From Immersiella caudata (Eukaryota; Ascomycota; Sordariomycetes; Sordariales; Lasiosphaeriaceae), in NCBI GenBank assembly GCA_030512335.1, contig JAULSU010000002.1, positions 4,340,001 through 4,404,000 of the forward strand: 64,000 nt of DNA. Direction: 5' to 3'. Within the stretch, counting starts at the first letter, position 1, and each line of letters starts with the position of its first letter. Position numbers and translations under genes: made by a program. Positions 43,766 to 52,827 of the stretch are shown here, piece by piece. Below the pieces are notes generated by a model. The model saw nothing but the letters and a program-made list of their open reading frames with translations. It was not told where the DNA came from and did not search any database.

Positions 43766-44996
43766 TTACTTCGCTCCCTTGCCCTTCGCTTCCGTCTCTC
43801 CCAATTCCCTTAAGAAGATCTTTGTCTTGCCCTCACCGCTGTAGTTCTCCATCCCTGTCTCAAACCCAGGGCACACACCGATGGCGAGGTACTTTCCGTC
43901 CTTGGAAAACGCCAGAGCCGCCACACTATCGGGGAACTTTTGGTATTGGCGCATCCGGCGCTTGGCTTCCGCATCCCAAAGTGCAACCGTTCCATCACCG
44001 CCACCAGACGCAAATGTTCCATACACCGGGTGAAACGTTAGCGCGTTGACGGGATACACAATATCACCTCCACCTTCGTCCTCCGGCGCAGCCTGCCTGT
44101 GGCACTTGAAGGCGTACTTGCGCGCTTGTGACTCCGCTGTGTCTTCGAACCATTCAACGGCGACGCGGCCTTCGATGGAAGAGGTTGCGTAACCGGCGTC
44201 GTTGGGCATGCAGGCGACGGCGCGGGTGAGGAACTTGAGGGAAGATTCGCGCTGTTGCCAGGGTTGGATGGAGGAAGCGGAGCCAGAAGCGAGTGCGGAG
44301 GCAATGTTGGGGAGGTCGTAGATGTGGACGAGGCGGGCGGTCATCGCGACGACGACTTTGGAGGGGGAGGCGGCCATGGCGTGGGGCTTGCCGGGGAGCT
44401 GGATGGTGATGGGGGGGTCGGAGGAGGATGGATTGTGGATGTGGAGGCTGTTGTCCCAAGAGGCGGAGATGAGAATGGCTGTGAAGGACATGTCAGCTGG
44501 TTTCTGCGGTTGGATGGGCCAGGGGCTGTACAGTGTTCTGGGCTGAAGACGACACACCGGACTGCTTGGGAGTGCTTGCTGAGCACGGTTTGTTCTCCTG
44601 TTGCAAGGTCGATTCTAAACATGGCACTGTTAGTCGAGAGCTCGTGCCTTCAATACCCCTTGTGGAGGCACACACTTCTTCACTTGTTGGTCCAGCCCTG
44701 CGGTGAAGGCTTCGTCCCGGTTCGCGCCAAAGCATACATCCAACACTGGCGCGCGGTGCTCGTATTGGTTCACAAGCTTAGCTTCATCTGCGCCGTCGAC
44801 GACTTCATAGAGATATACGTTCTTGTCCCATGATGAGACCAGTAGCCTGTTCGGCGAATCGGGGGAGAAGACGAGGGCCGAGATTGCATCGCTGGGCGGT
44901 TGCGCCGCCTCGAATTGCGTTGCTGCGCATCCTTGTTAGCTTTCAAAATGAAAGTCGCTGGGGAGATACAAGGGAGAGACTCTTACATGGTGCCAT
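43766..44996 (-). CDS. BUB3: Spindle checkpoint WD-repeat protein Bub3
   Basis: Exons are complement(44987..44996), (44676..44922), (44532..44614) and (43766..44478), giving 350 aa. Exon 1 is only 10 nt. Introns are 64, 61 and 53 nt with CTAAC/CTGAC branch sites. WD blades include PNRLLVSSWDKNVYLYEV, HRAPVLDVCFG, ILISASWDNSLHIHN and the highly conserved Bub3 segment NALTFHPVYGTFASGGGDG followed by VALWDAEAKRRMRQYQ. In the known pathway Bub3 binds phosphorylated MELT motifs of the kinetochore protein Spc105/Knl1 and recruits Bub1 and Mad3. The length matches fungal orthologues. It is divergent from GPN2. Confidence 0.95.
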
Positions 44997-45338
44997 TGTT
45001 GGGGTGTGGGTAGGTGTAGCTGTGGTTGTAAAAGAGCTGTCCAGTCGAAAGGGGGAGCTCTGCCAAAGGCAACAAGCCAATGCGACCGAAGCTTCGGGGG
45101 TGTGTAAACAAGGTCGAGATTCTGCCGCCCTTCACCGCCACATTTCTAGAACTTTACCCCACGTTGGGGGCGTCATCACCCATTGTTCGATGGCGGGGCA
45201 ACTTCTACGGCGAGCTCAACCTCACCCGCTGTCACGCATTCGGCTACTACAAACCCGGCTTCATCCGATAGAAACCATCGATACAGAGACATTACCTCCC
45301 ACTAATCCCAGAGCGCTAATAGACGCATATTCGCCAAC
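44997..45338. promoter_or_regulatory. Divergent promoter BUB3/GPN2
   Basis: 342 bp between the two start codons must serve both genes. No TATA box is seen. Confidence 0.4.
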
Positions 45339-46477
45339 ATGCCTTTCGGACAGCTCGTCCTTGGTAGCCCAGGGTCTGGGAAGAGCACGTACTGCGATGG
45401 CAGTAAGTTATGGCCTTGTAGCGCATTAGCTAGGCGTAAGTAGCTAAATTATTCTTTACTAGTGCATCAGTTCATGGGCGCAATCGGGCGACAATGCTCT
45501 GTGGTGAACCTCGATCCCGCGAACGACCACACGAACTATCCCTGCGCACTGGATATACGCGACCTGGTCACCCTAGAAGAGATCATGTACGATGATAGGT
45601 TAGGGCCTAACGGAGGGATCTTATACGCGCTGGAGGAGCTCGAGAATAACATGGAATGGTTGGAGAAGGGCCTCAAGGAATTGGGTGAAGACTACATTCT
45701 GTTTGATTGCCCTGGTCAGGTCGAGCTCTACACACACCACAACTCGCTACGCAACATCTTCTACAGGCTTCAAAAACTGGGCTTTCGGGTGGGTATCCTC
45801 TTCTGTTCGTGCGGGACTTTGTTAATCGCTTTTAGCTCGTGGCTGTCCACCTGTCGGACTGCTTCTGCCTAACCCAACCATCCCTCTACATCTCCAATAT
45901 CCTCCTCGCACTCCGGGCCATGCTGCAGATGGACCTCCCACACGTCAACATCCTGACCAAAATCGACAGGATAGCGGATTATGACCCACTGCCCTTTAAC
46001 CTCGACTACTACGCCGAAGTCCAGGACCTCAGATACCTCATGCCCTCGCTCGAGGCTGAGACGCCAGCCATTCGAAGCGGGAAGTTCAGCAAGCTGAACG
46101 AGGCTATCGCAGGGCTTGTCGAGAATTTTGGGTTGGTCAGTTTCGAGGTGTTGGCTGTCGAGAACAAGAAAAGCATGATGCACATTCTGCGCATCATCGA
46201 CCGTGCAGGGGGGTATGCGTTCGGTAGTACTGAAGGTGCCAACGATACCGTCTGGCAAGTGGCCATGCGTAATGAGACGTCGTTGATGGACGTTAAAGAT
46301 ATCCAAGAGCGGTGGATCGATAACAAGGCCGAGTATGATGAGCTCGAGAGGAAGGAGGAGGAGGAGCAAGAGAAGCTTCGTGAAGAGCAAGCACGAGCCG
46401 CTGCAGAAGCAGACGGTTTGCCGCCCCTAGGTCCAGCATCTTCGTCAGGTATCCGGGTGGAGCGTAAAAAGAAGTAG
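45339..46477 (+). CDS. GPN2: GPN-loop GTPase 2
   Basis: Exons are 45339..45402, 45463..45788 and 45836..46477, giving 343 aa; introns are 60 and 47 nt. The P-loop GSPGSGKSTY is at the N-terminus. It is followed by VVNLDPAND, the Gly-Pro-Asn insertion (RLGPNGGILYALE) that defines the family, the switch motif DCPGQVELY and the base-specificity motif TKIDRI. A charged coiled-coil tail (LERKEEEEQEKLREEQARAA) ends the protein. GPN GTPases act as homo- or heterodimers in the assembly and nuclear import of RNA polymerase II and III. Assignment to GPN2 rather than GPN1/3 rests on overall resemblance and the DYYAEVQDL/MPSLEAE region. Confidence 0.92.
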
Positions 46478-46496
46478 ATGGATCCCATCATCCATC
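46477..46496. repeat. Inverted repeat across the GPN2/POP5 stop codons
   Basis: GATGGAT (46477-46483) and ATCCATC (46490-46496) are perfect complements separated by six bases. They cover the last base of the GPN2 stop and most of the POP5 stop codon. Confidence 0.8.
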
Positions 46497-47114
46497 CAAC
46501 CCCATCTCTGAATCGTCACGACCCAAGTCGTCACCGTCATCGTCCACAACCATGGCGAGACTGCGGCCTTGCTCTTTGCCTCGTAACAGCGCATCAAGTG
46601 CGCCTGAGGTTGGCTTGCCAGCCATCTCTTCTTTAGCGGCGAGGATAAACAGCTTTGCGCGGCGCACAGCTTCCTCTTCCACTTTGCGAATGGTGCCGCT
46701 GACGCGCACGACGCGATAGACGCATGGCCGCCCGTCTTTGAAGGGCAGTCTATTCATGAAAGACAGGGCAGCCCAAACTAAGCGGTAGTGGTCCCGCGAT
46801 ATCCTCAAAATAAAGGTTGAAGTTGCCTGTGACAAATATTTCACTAGAATTAAGTTAGACCGACGCGACCTGAGTTGCTGGAGAAAGATGATGAATTTCT
46901 CACCCTGCAAACCACCGACCGCGCCGGATCCGCAGTCCCCAAACAAGGCGTTGACCTCGCTGCGAACCGCCTTTAGTAAGTGTTGCGGCTTCAGCTCGCC
47001 AGTCGTCGGTTGGTTGTAAAGCATCAGGTCCGACACGGGGCCTTTGGCGTGGCCAGGCTGGACATCGGTGTAGACGATGTTGACAAGTAGGTAGCGATCT
47101 TTGAGGCGCACCAT
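46488..47114 (-). CDS. POP5: Ribonuclease P/MRP protein subunit Pop5
   Basis: Exons are complement(46904..47114) and complement(46488..46843), giving 188 aa. The intron is 60 nt (GTGAGA...CTAAC...TCTAG), a multiple of three, with no stop codon. If left unspliced it would insert 20 residues. The family start MVRLKDRYLLVNIVY is followed by LFGDCGSGAVGG and, after the join, VKYLSQATSTFILRISRDHYRLVW and VRVSGTIRKVEEEAVRRAK. Pop5 is a core protein of RNase P and RNase MRP (tRNA 5' end and rRNA processing) with an archaeal homologue. The C-terminus is acidic. Stop codons of POP5 and GPN2 are 10 bp apart, so the transcripts should overlap at their 3' ends. Confidence 0.93.
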   Translation of the reverse strand: MVRLKDRYLLVNIVYTDVQPGHAKGPVSDLMLYNQPTTGELKPQHLLKAVRSEVNALFGDCGSGAVGGLQGEKFIIFLQQLRSRRSNLILVKYLSQATSTFILRISRDHYRLVWAALSFMNRLPFKDGRPCVYRVVRVSGTIRKVEEEAVRRAKLFILAAKEEMAGKPTSGALDALLRGKEQGRSLAMVVDDDGDDLGRDDSEMGLDG

Positions 47115-47639
47115 TTTGGCGGATGTAGGTGATATGAGATGGAGAGATGAGGTGGTCGAGCTTAGGATGGGAGCTGGGTGAATGAGTTTGAAGCGGTAAT
47201 TTACAGGGGAATACGGTATTGATGAACTGAAGGTTTACTGCTGGCTGTTAATTGGTTGGTGTGCGGGTCGTTGCAGGGTACGCATGGAAGTCGGTACCTT
47301 GAGTGCTTATTTCATGACCTTCGCTGATGGGATAGATCAGAGTTGTTCGCTGTAGGTAAAGGCCTGCAGAATTCTCAATTCCTGAAAGTTGTCCATTTTT
47401 TCCTCTGCTGTGCGAGAACTGAGCCCTTCTTCATCTGCTCCGTTATCTTGGCTGGCATCAACGGTCCCCCGCCCGAAGTCTACCTACCCAAGCTTCAGCC
47501 CCACCATGCCGCATGTAGCTCGATGAGCTCACTCATCAACGATCATAAGTTGAATAAGGTACAAAAGGTACAAAACGATCAAGCGCGCACCTAAACTCAA
47601 TATTTCTGAGAGGGTCCGCGAAGTTCTCATATTCTCATC
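47115..47639. promoter_or_regulatory. Divergent promoter region POP5/gephyrin-like gene
   Basis: 525 bp between start codons. No recognisable gene or clear motif is seen. Confidence 0.4.
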
Positions 47640-49652
47640 ATGGCTTCGCTCACTGCAGCAATTCTGGTGGTCTCCACAACAGCAGCCAAAGACCCCTCCA
47701 CAGATGCCGCAGACGCAACCCTCCGCGATGTTTTCACCCAAGACGGCGGAGGGCAATGGACTGTCTCGGAATCTAAGATTGTGAGCGACGATGCCATCCA
47801 AATTCAACGCCAGATCCAAGCTTGGACGGATGGACCCGATCCTGTCAACCTCATCGCCACCACGGGCGGCACCGGTTTTGCCATCGCCGACCACACCCCC
47901 GAGGCTGTTTCGGTGCTGCTACACAAACAAGCTCCCGGTCTGGTCCACGGAATGCTGGCGAGCTCACTTACCGTCACACCCTTCGCCATGATGTCACGCC
48001 CCGTCGCAGGGGTCAGAAACAAGACGGTCATCATCACCCTCCCGGGCTCACCGAAAGGCGCAAAGGAGAACCTCCAAGCCGTCGTTAAGATGCTCCCTCA
48101 CGCATGCGCCCAAGCAGGAGGTGCCAACTCGCGGGCTCTCCACTCCGGCGGCGTCAAGAAGCTCGAGAAAGAAGCTGGTGTCTCCGCCTCAACCACCTCC
48201 CTGGGCCACCATCACCATCATCACCACTCCCACTCCCACTCCCACGGGCATGGCTCTGGCCACGGCCACGGAAACCTAGTCCGCTACACCACGCCCTCCT
48301 CCAACCCCCAATCCAACGACCCCTCCCTCGGCCCCTCCCGCCGCCACCGCTCCTCCCCCTACCCCATGCTCTCCGTTCCCGACGCCCTCTCCCTCATCTC
48401 CACCCACACCCCGGCACCCACCACCACCCTTTCCCCCGTCTCCCCCTCCCTCATCGGCTCCGTTCTCTCCCGCCCCGTCACCTCCCCCGAAAACGTCCCC
48501 GCCTTCCGAGCCTCCATCGTAGACGGCTACGCCGTCGTCGTCCCCCCCTCCGGCATCCTCCGCGGTACCTTCCCCGTCTCCTCCATCTCCCACGCCGCCC
48601 CCGGCTCCGTACCCCCCCTCGAGGAAGGCACCATCGCCAGAATTACCACGGGCGCTCCCCTGCCTCCCGGTGCAACCTCCGTGATCATGGTCGAAGACAC
48701 CCGTCTAGTCTCCCACACTGAAGACGGGAAGGAAGAGAAAGACGTGGAGATTCTTGCAGACGGGACTGTCTCCGAGGGGGGAAACATTAGGGAAGTAGGC
48801 AGCGATATCAAGGCCGGGACCGTGATCTTGCAGAGGGGGGATCAAGTCTCCTCCGTGGGGGGAGAGATGGGTTTGCTCGCCGCGGTAGGGGTAGCGGAGG
48901 TGGAAGTTTACAAGAAGCCCGTGGTGGGTGTGTTATCAACGGGGGATGAGATTGTGGAGCACAACCGACCTGGGGAGTTGAAACTGGGTGAGGTGAGAGA
49001 TACGAATCGGCCGACGTTGATTTCGGCAGCGCGGGGGTGGGGGTACGAAGTCGTCGATCTCGGCATCGCGAGCGACCAGCCCGGGACGCTGGAGGAGACG
49101 CTACGGCAGGCGCTGAGAGATGTAGACCTGGTGATCACGACTGGCGGCGTATCCATGGGGGAGCTGGATTTGTTGAAGCCAACGATTGAGAGGCAGCTCG
49201 GAGGCACAATTCACTTTGGGCGTGTGGCGATGAAGCCGGGGAAGCCGACGACGTTTGCGACGGTCCCGCTGAAGAATAATGATGGGGAGAGGGTGAACAA
49301 GGTTGTCTTTTCGTTGCCCGGGAACCCGGCGTCGGCGCTGGTGTGCTTCCACTTATTTGTGTTACCGGCATTGCATAAATTGTCAGGGGTTGAGCCGGCG
49401 GGGTTGCCGCGGGTTCCAGTGGTGCTGGAGCATGATTTCGTGCTGGATAAGGCGAGGCCGGAGTATCATCGTGCTATTGTCACGGTTGGGAAGGACGGAG
49501 CACTCTCGGCCGCGAGCACTGGCGGGCAGAGGAGCTCCCGAGTGGGGAGCATGAAAGGGGCAAACGCCCTTCTCTGTATGCCGAGCGGGACGGAACCGTT
49601 GCGAAAGGGGTCCAAGGTGGATGCTCTGTTGATGGGTGACGTGCGGGTATGA
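47640..49652 (+). CDS. cnxE: Gephyrin-like molybdenum cofactor biosynthesis protein (CnxE/NIT-9 type)
   Basis: Single exon, 670 aa. The N-terminal MogA-like G domain (about residues 1-165) has LIATTGGTGFAIADHTPEA and the conserved LPGSPKGAKE. A His-rich linker (seven His from residue 190, then alternating His with Ser/Gly to about 211) joins it to the MoeA-like E domain. That domain shows VDGYAV, TGAPLPPGATSVIMVEDT, GVLSTGDEIVE, VRDTNRPTLISAA, TTGGVSMGELD, MKPGKPTTFATV and SLPGNPASALVCF. The G domain adenylylates molybdopterin and the E domain inserts molybdate, making cofactor for nitrate reductase and other molybdoenzymes. The G-then-E order matches gephyrin and fungal CnxE, not plant Cnx1. 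Confidence 0.95.
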   Translation: MASLTAAILVVSTTAAKDPSTDAADATLRDVFTQDGGGQWTVSESKIVSDDAIQIQRQIQAWTDGPDPVNLIATTGGTGFAIADHTPEAVSVLLHKQAPGLVHGMLASSLTVTPFAMMSRPVAGVRNKTVIITLPGSPKGAKENLQAVVKMLPHACAQAGGANSRALHSGGVKKLEKEAGVSASTTSLGHHHHHHHSHSHSHGHGSGHGHGNLVRYTTPSSNPQSNDPSLGPSRRHRSSPYPMLSVPDALSLISTHTPAPTTTLSPVSPSLIGSVLSRPVTSPENVPAFRASIVDGYAVVVPPSGILRGTFPVSSISHAAPGSVPPLEEGTIARITTGAPLPPGATSVIMVEDTRLVSHTEDGKEEKDVEILADGTVSEGGNIREVGSDIKAGTVILQRGDQVSSVGGEMGLLAAVGVAEVEVYKKPVVGVLSTGDEIVEHNRPGELKLGEVRDTNRPTLISAARGWGYEVVDLGIASDQPGTLEETLRQALRDVDLVITTGGVSMGELDLLKPTIERQLGGTIHFGRVAMKPGKPTTFATVPLKNNDGERVNKVVFSLPGNPASALVCFHLFVLPALHKLSGVEPAGLPRVPVVLEHDFVLDKARPEYHRAIVTVGKDGALSAASTGGQRSSRVGSMKGANALLCMPSGTEPLRKGSKVDALLMGDVRV

Positions 49653-49900
49653 ACATGTAAAATGATGATAGCTGAAAGCGGTGGCGTTTGGGTCTATCCC
49701 TAATGATATTGCCACCTCGGAGACTTTTTGTACAGTAAGCGTCTACACCTGCGCGAGATATGCTGCCCGTCCCAATGACAATCCCTAGTCCTTCTTCCCA
49801 TTAACGCCGGTGACAATGAAGCTAGACAGATACGCTCCGTACTCAGGAGCCGTCCAGATACACGTAGCAAGGGTACAGTTTGTGCGTGTGTTAGTGCCCT

Positions 49901-50780
49901 CTAATTAGTGCTGAACTCCATGGCCTTTCCGGACACCAGAAGCCCAACGATGAGGCCGAACAACCCGAGGACAGAGCTAAAGATTTCGATGACAAGGATC
50001 TTGACGAAACTGGACGCTATGTTAGCGATGCGCGGTTAAATTTGGGGGGATTGAAAGAAGCGTACAGAGTAGGGTCAGCGGCATCCGCCAACGCAGCACC
50101 ACTGCCGTTGATACCGACGGCCACACCGCAGACAAGATTGCACATGCCGACTGTGAGGCCAGCCCAGAACAGGGCGAATCCGGTGTAATACGCGTCACCA
50201 GAGTAGAGCGCCTCACCCCGCACCGGAGCGAGCTTCGCCGAGAAGACGATGGCCATGATAACCCCGTAAATGGCAACGACTTCGCAGAAAATAATGGAAA
50301 TCAAGTTCTTGGTTCGGATTCGTGGTGCCCTGACGCCGCCGCCGAGAATGGAAGAGCCGGTAATGAGAATGCCCCTATTATTTTGTCGCCAAACGTTAGA
50401 CATGTCAAACCGAGATAGGGGCAGCGTCTGCTAGGAATTCGTACCATGCTGCGCCAACAACCGAGAGTCCAATACAAAGCGCAATACCCAAATCTGCCCA
50501 TGCGTATGGCGAAACGGATTCGAGGAAGGCGCCAACCTGAAGTGATTGCGTTAGAAAGCCATTTGGTCTCCGCGCGAGGACTGGGAAGCCCGGAAAACTC
50601 GGGAGCATTGATGCGTACATTAAACGACTCGCCGCTGCCAGTGAAGAGCATATCTGTGTGTTAAGAATCAGCATCTGGACTCTGCGTCGTCAACGGTCAA
50701 CCGTGGCGCGGATTCCACTCACAAGCTCCCACGATCGCCAATGTCGTGGACACACCACCGACTCCGTAGTAGTAGCTCAT
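49901..50780 (-). CDS. VMA16: V-type proton ATPase proteolipid subunit c''
   Basis: Exons are complement(50723..50780), (50619..50653), (50445..50536), (50066..50374) and (49901..50009), giving 200 aa. Introns are 69, 82, 70 and 56 nt; exon 2 is only 35 nt. Every join is fixed by the conserved sequence: [52 protein letters not shown] and [20 protein letters not shown], which carries the buried glutamate. The last exon is a hydrophobic helix ending MEFSTN. It is one of the proteolipids of the V0 ring that carries protons into vacuoles, Golgi and endosomes. Its length is as expected. It is divergent from TOA2. Confidence 0.95.
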
Positions 50781-51127
50781 CTTGAGAGATTTCCGTGCCG
50801 TACGTTCAACTCGGAGTCCTGGTTCCGGAGGGTAGGCTGTGTTGTCGCGATGGTTCGAAAGCGGCGATCCCTCTCCGAGCTTCAATCATCGGATGCATTC
50901 GCTGCTCCAACGAGAGATTGACCCGGGCGTCACTTCGAGGCTGACCCACAATTTGGAGAGCTCAGCGGCACGTGACGCGGCGACTTGCGCAATGGGGTGT
51001 GGGTCCCCTGCTGAGTCATCCTCAACTCCAGGCAACCTCATTTTCCCAGACTATTTAAGCGTTTTCCCACTTTCCCCCCCAAACACAACCAAAATCGCCG
51101 CCAGTCCGCTAGAGACCGACAGACAAG
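50781..51127. promoter_or_regulatory. Divergent promoter VMA16/TOA2 with TGAGTCA and TATTTAA
   Basis: 347 bp between start codons. TGAGTCA (51012-51018, AP-1/GCN4-type) lies 110 bp and TATTTAA (near 51052) about 76 bp upstream of the TOA2 ATG. These fit a TOA2 core promoter; function is inferred. Confidence 0.45.
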
Positions 51128-51720
51128 ATGGCGACCAACTCGACGAGCTTCTACGATTTATATCGTCATGGAAGGTACATCGCGCTGGTCTCGTCTGCTC
51201 TGTCTGCAGAAATCATGCTACACATGGACCGTGTTGCTAACCTGGGTGTTAATGGCCACAGCCTCGGCGTCTCGTTAACTGATGCTCTGGACGACCTGAT
51301 CAGTGCCGAGCGCATCGATCCTCAGCTCGCGATCAAGGTCTTGAACCAGTTTGACCGCATCGTCGCTGAGTCTCTTCAAGAGAAGGTTAAGTCCCGCTTG
51401 ACTTTCAAGGTGATTAACTTGTGCCTTCCTTTGCTACGGGGAGCCTGGACAGCGCCTGTGATGGCACTTGCGGCTCTCTTCTCTGCGGTCAATGATGCGC
51501 CAGTAGCCGGTGCGCTAGGCGCTGGGAGTAAACAGTCTTGCTAACGAGGTGACCACTTTGCGACACACAGGGCTCGCTTGATACATATCGTTTCTGCGAC
51601 GAGGTCTGGACGTTCCTCATCAAGAATGTCACCTTTAAGATGGAAAACGGCGCGCACACTGTCCAAGCGGACAAGGTCAAGATTGTCAGCTGCAGTGCCA
51701 AACGGACGGACGAGAAGTAA
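51128..51720 (+). CDS. TOA2: Transcription initiation factor IIA small (gamma) subunit
   Basis: Exons are 51128..51174, 51262..51409 and 51571..51720, giving 114 aa. Intron 1 is 87 nt (GTACAT...GCTAAC...CACAG), a multiple of three and stop-free. Intron 2 is 161 nt. Family segments are [44 protein letters not shown] and, after the second join, [19 protein letters not shown] and VKIVSC. TFIIA-gamma pairs with the large subunit (Toa1) to stabilise TBP on the TATA box in RNA polymerase II initiation. The length is close to yeast Toa2 (122 aa). The intron 1 join is chosen because the unspliced segment has no counterpart in the family. Confidence 0.93.
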
Positions 51721-52827
51721 TCAGTTCTAGCTCGTGGATCCGTCCGAGCGGTCACAAACAGGCCTACGGAACTGTTAGGATCCGGTCTCCCTGTTGCGTA
51801 CCTACATACTGCACAGAGAGGGCCGTCATGAAGTTTGATGATATTCGTTGCAGGATTTTGGCGTTGGTTTTGTTTTCGTTTACGTGGGAATCTTTTGCTC
51901 GTGGGACAGCATAGGTACGGCGTTATTTGACACATGGTCAGTCCGTGGGTTTCGGGTCTTGCATGGTGGACAGCGGAATTGTATATCAAGAAATCAAGAG
52001 CCCTGATTATCAGAAGCATATCAGCATAAGCTGCAGAGTCATTGCGGCTGCACGCACCAGCGTTACGGTGTGGCGTGAGGCGATCCAACCGGCAACAATG
52101 CATCCCCCACATGGCAGCGTCGTGGTCCCTGATTCCTGTCTTTGTAGACTGCGAGGGCGTTGCATTCGTTGAGGTAGTGAAATGAAGGCAGCTTCCTCTC
52201 CGCAGCCACATCGACCCTCTTCAGCATTCCGACAGTATCAAGCAGGAAAGGGGGGCCTATGAGCGTTGATGCGATTCTCTAGAGTTCACCCCTCAGCACA
52301 CCCTGCAGATATTGAGCTTTACCCCTTTCCAGATCCCCATGCAACGCCTTGGGCAACTACAATCACCAAGGCCAAGCCTAGCTCATCTACAGCTCCCATA
52401 CTCATTTGAGAATCACCATACAGTCTCACGCAAACGTTGAATAAACCAAAACAGCCACCTTAATATATCCTACGACTATTACAGCAGAGCCTCATAGCTA
52501 TTACAACACTGTACAGCCCCCGAAACAACCAACCGACACACATCACCACCATCACGCCCTTCCTCATATCTCTGTGTCAAGGTTCTCCTCCCAAAGAAAC
52601 GAACAGCTCATGAGACAGAAACACGCAGTCAACCAAACCAGACACCGTAATACGCCACGCTATGATTTTTACGCCCCCGCCTCATCCGCCCAACCCTACA
52701 GCCGTGGTCACCCGGACCCGACACCCGAAGCGAAGAGATATGCGAAAGAAAGCAGACACACGATAGCCAGATAGGTGGCCCTCAATCCAAGCCAGCCTAG
52801 GAGAGGACGAGAAAACCACTCGTAGTG
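51721..52827. other. 1.1-kb intergenic between convergent TOA2 and STU1
   Basis: Rather AT- and CA-rich sequence between two stop codons. No recognisable gene, RNA or repeat is seen. Confidence 0.4.

Noticed and set aside
48104..48721. 205-codon Pro/Arg/His-rich plus-strand frame in the gephyrin-like gene
   Set aside because: It is an alternative frame of the C-rich linker and MoeA start; the composition is purely a result of base content.
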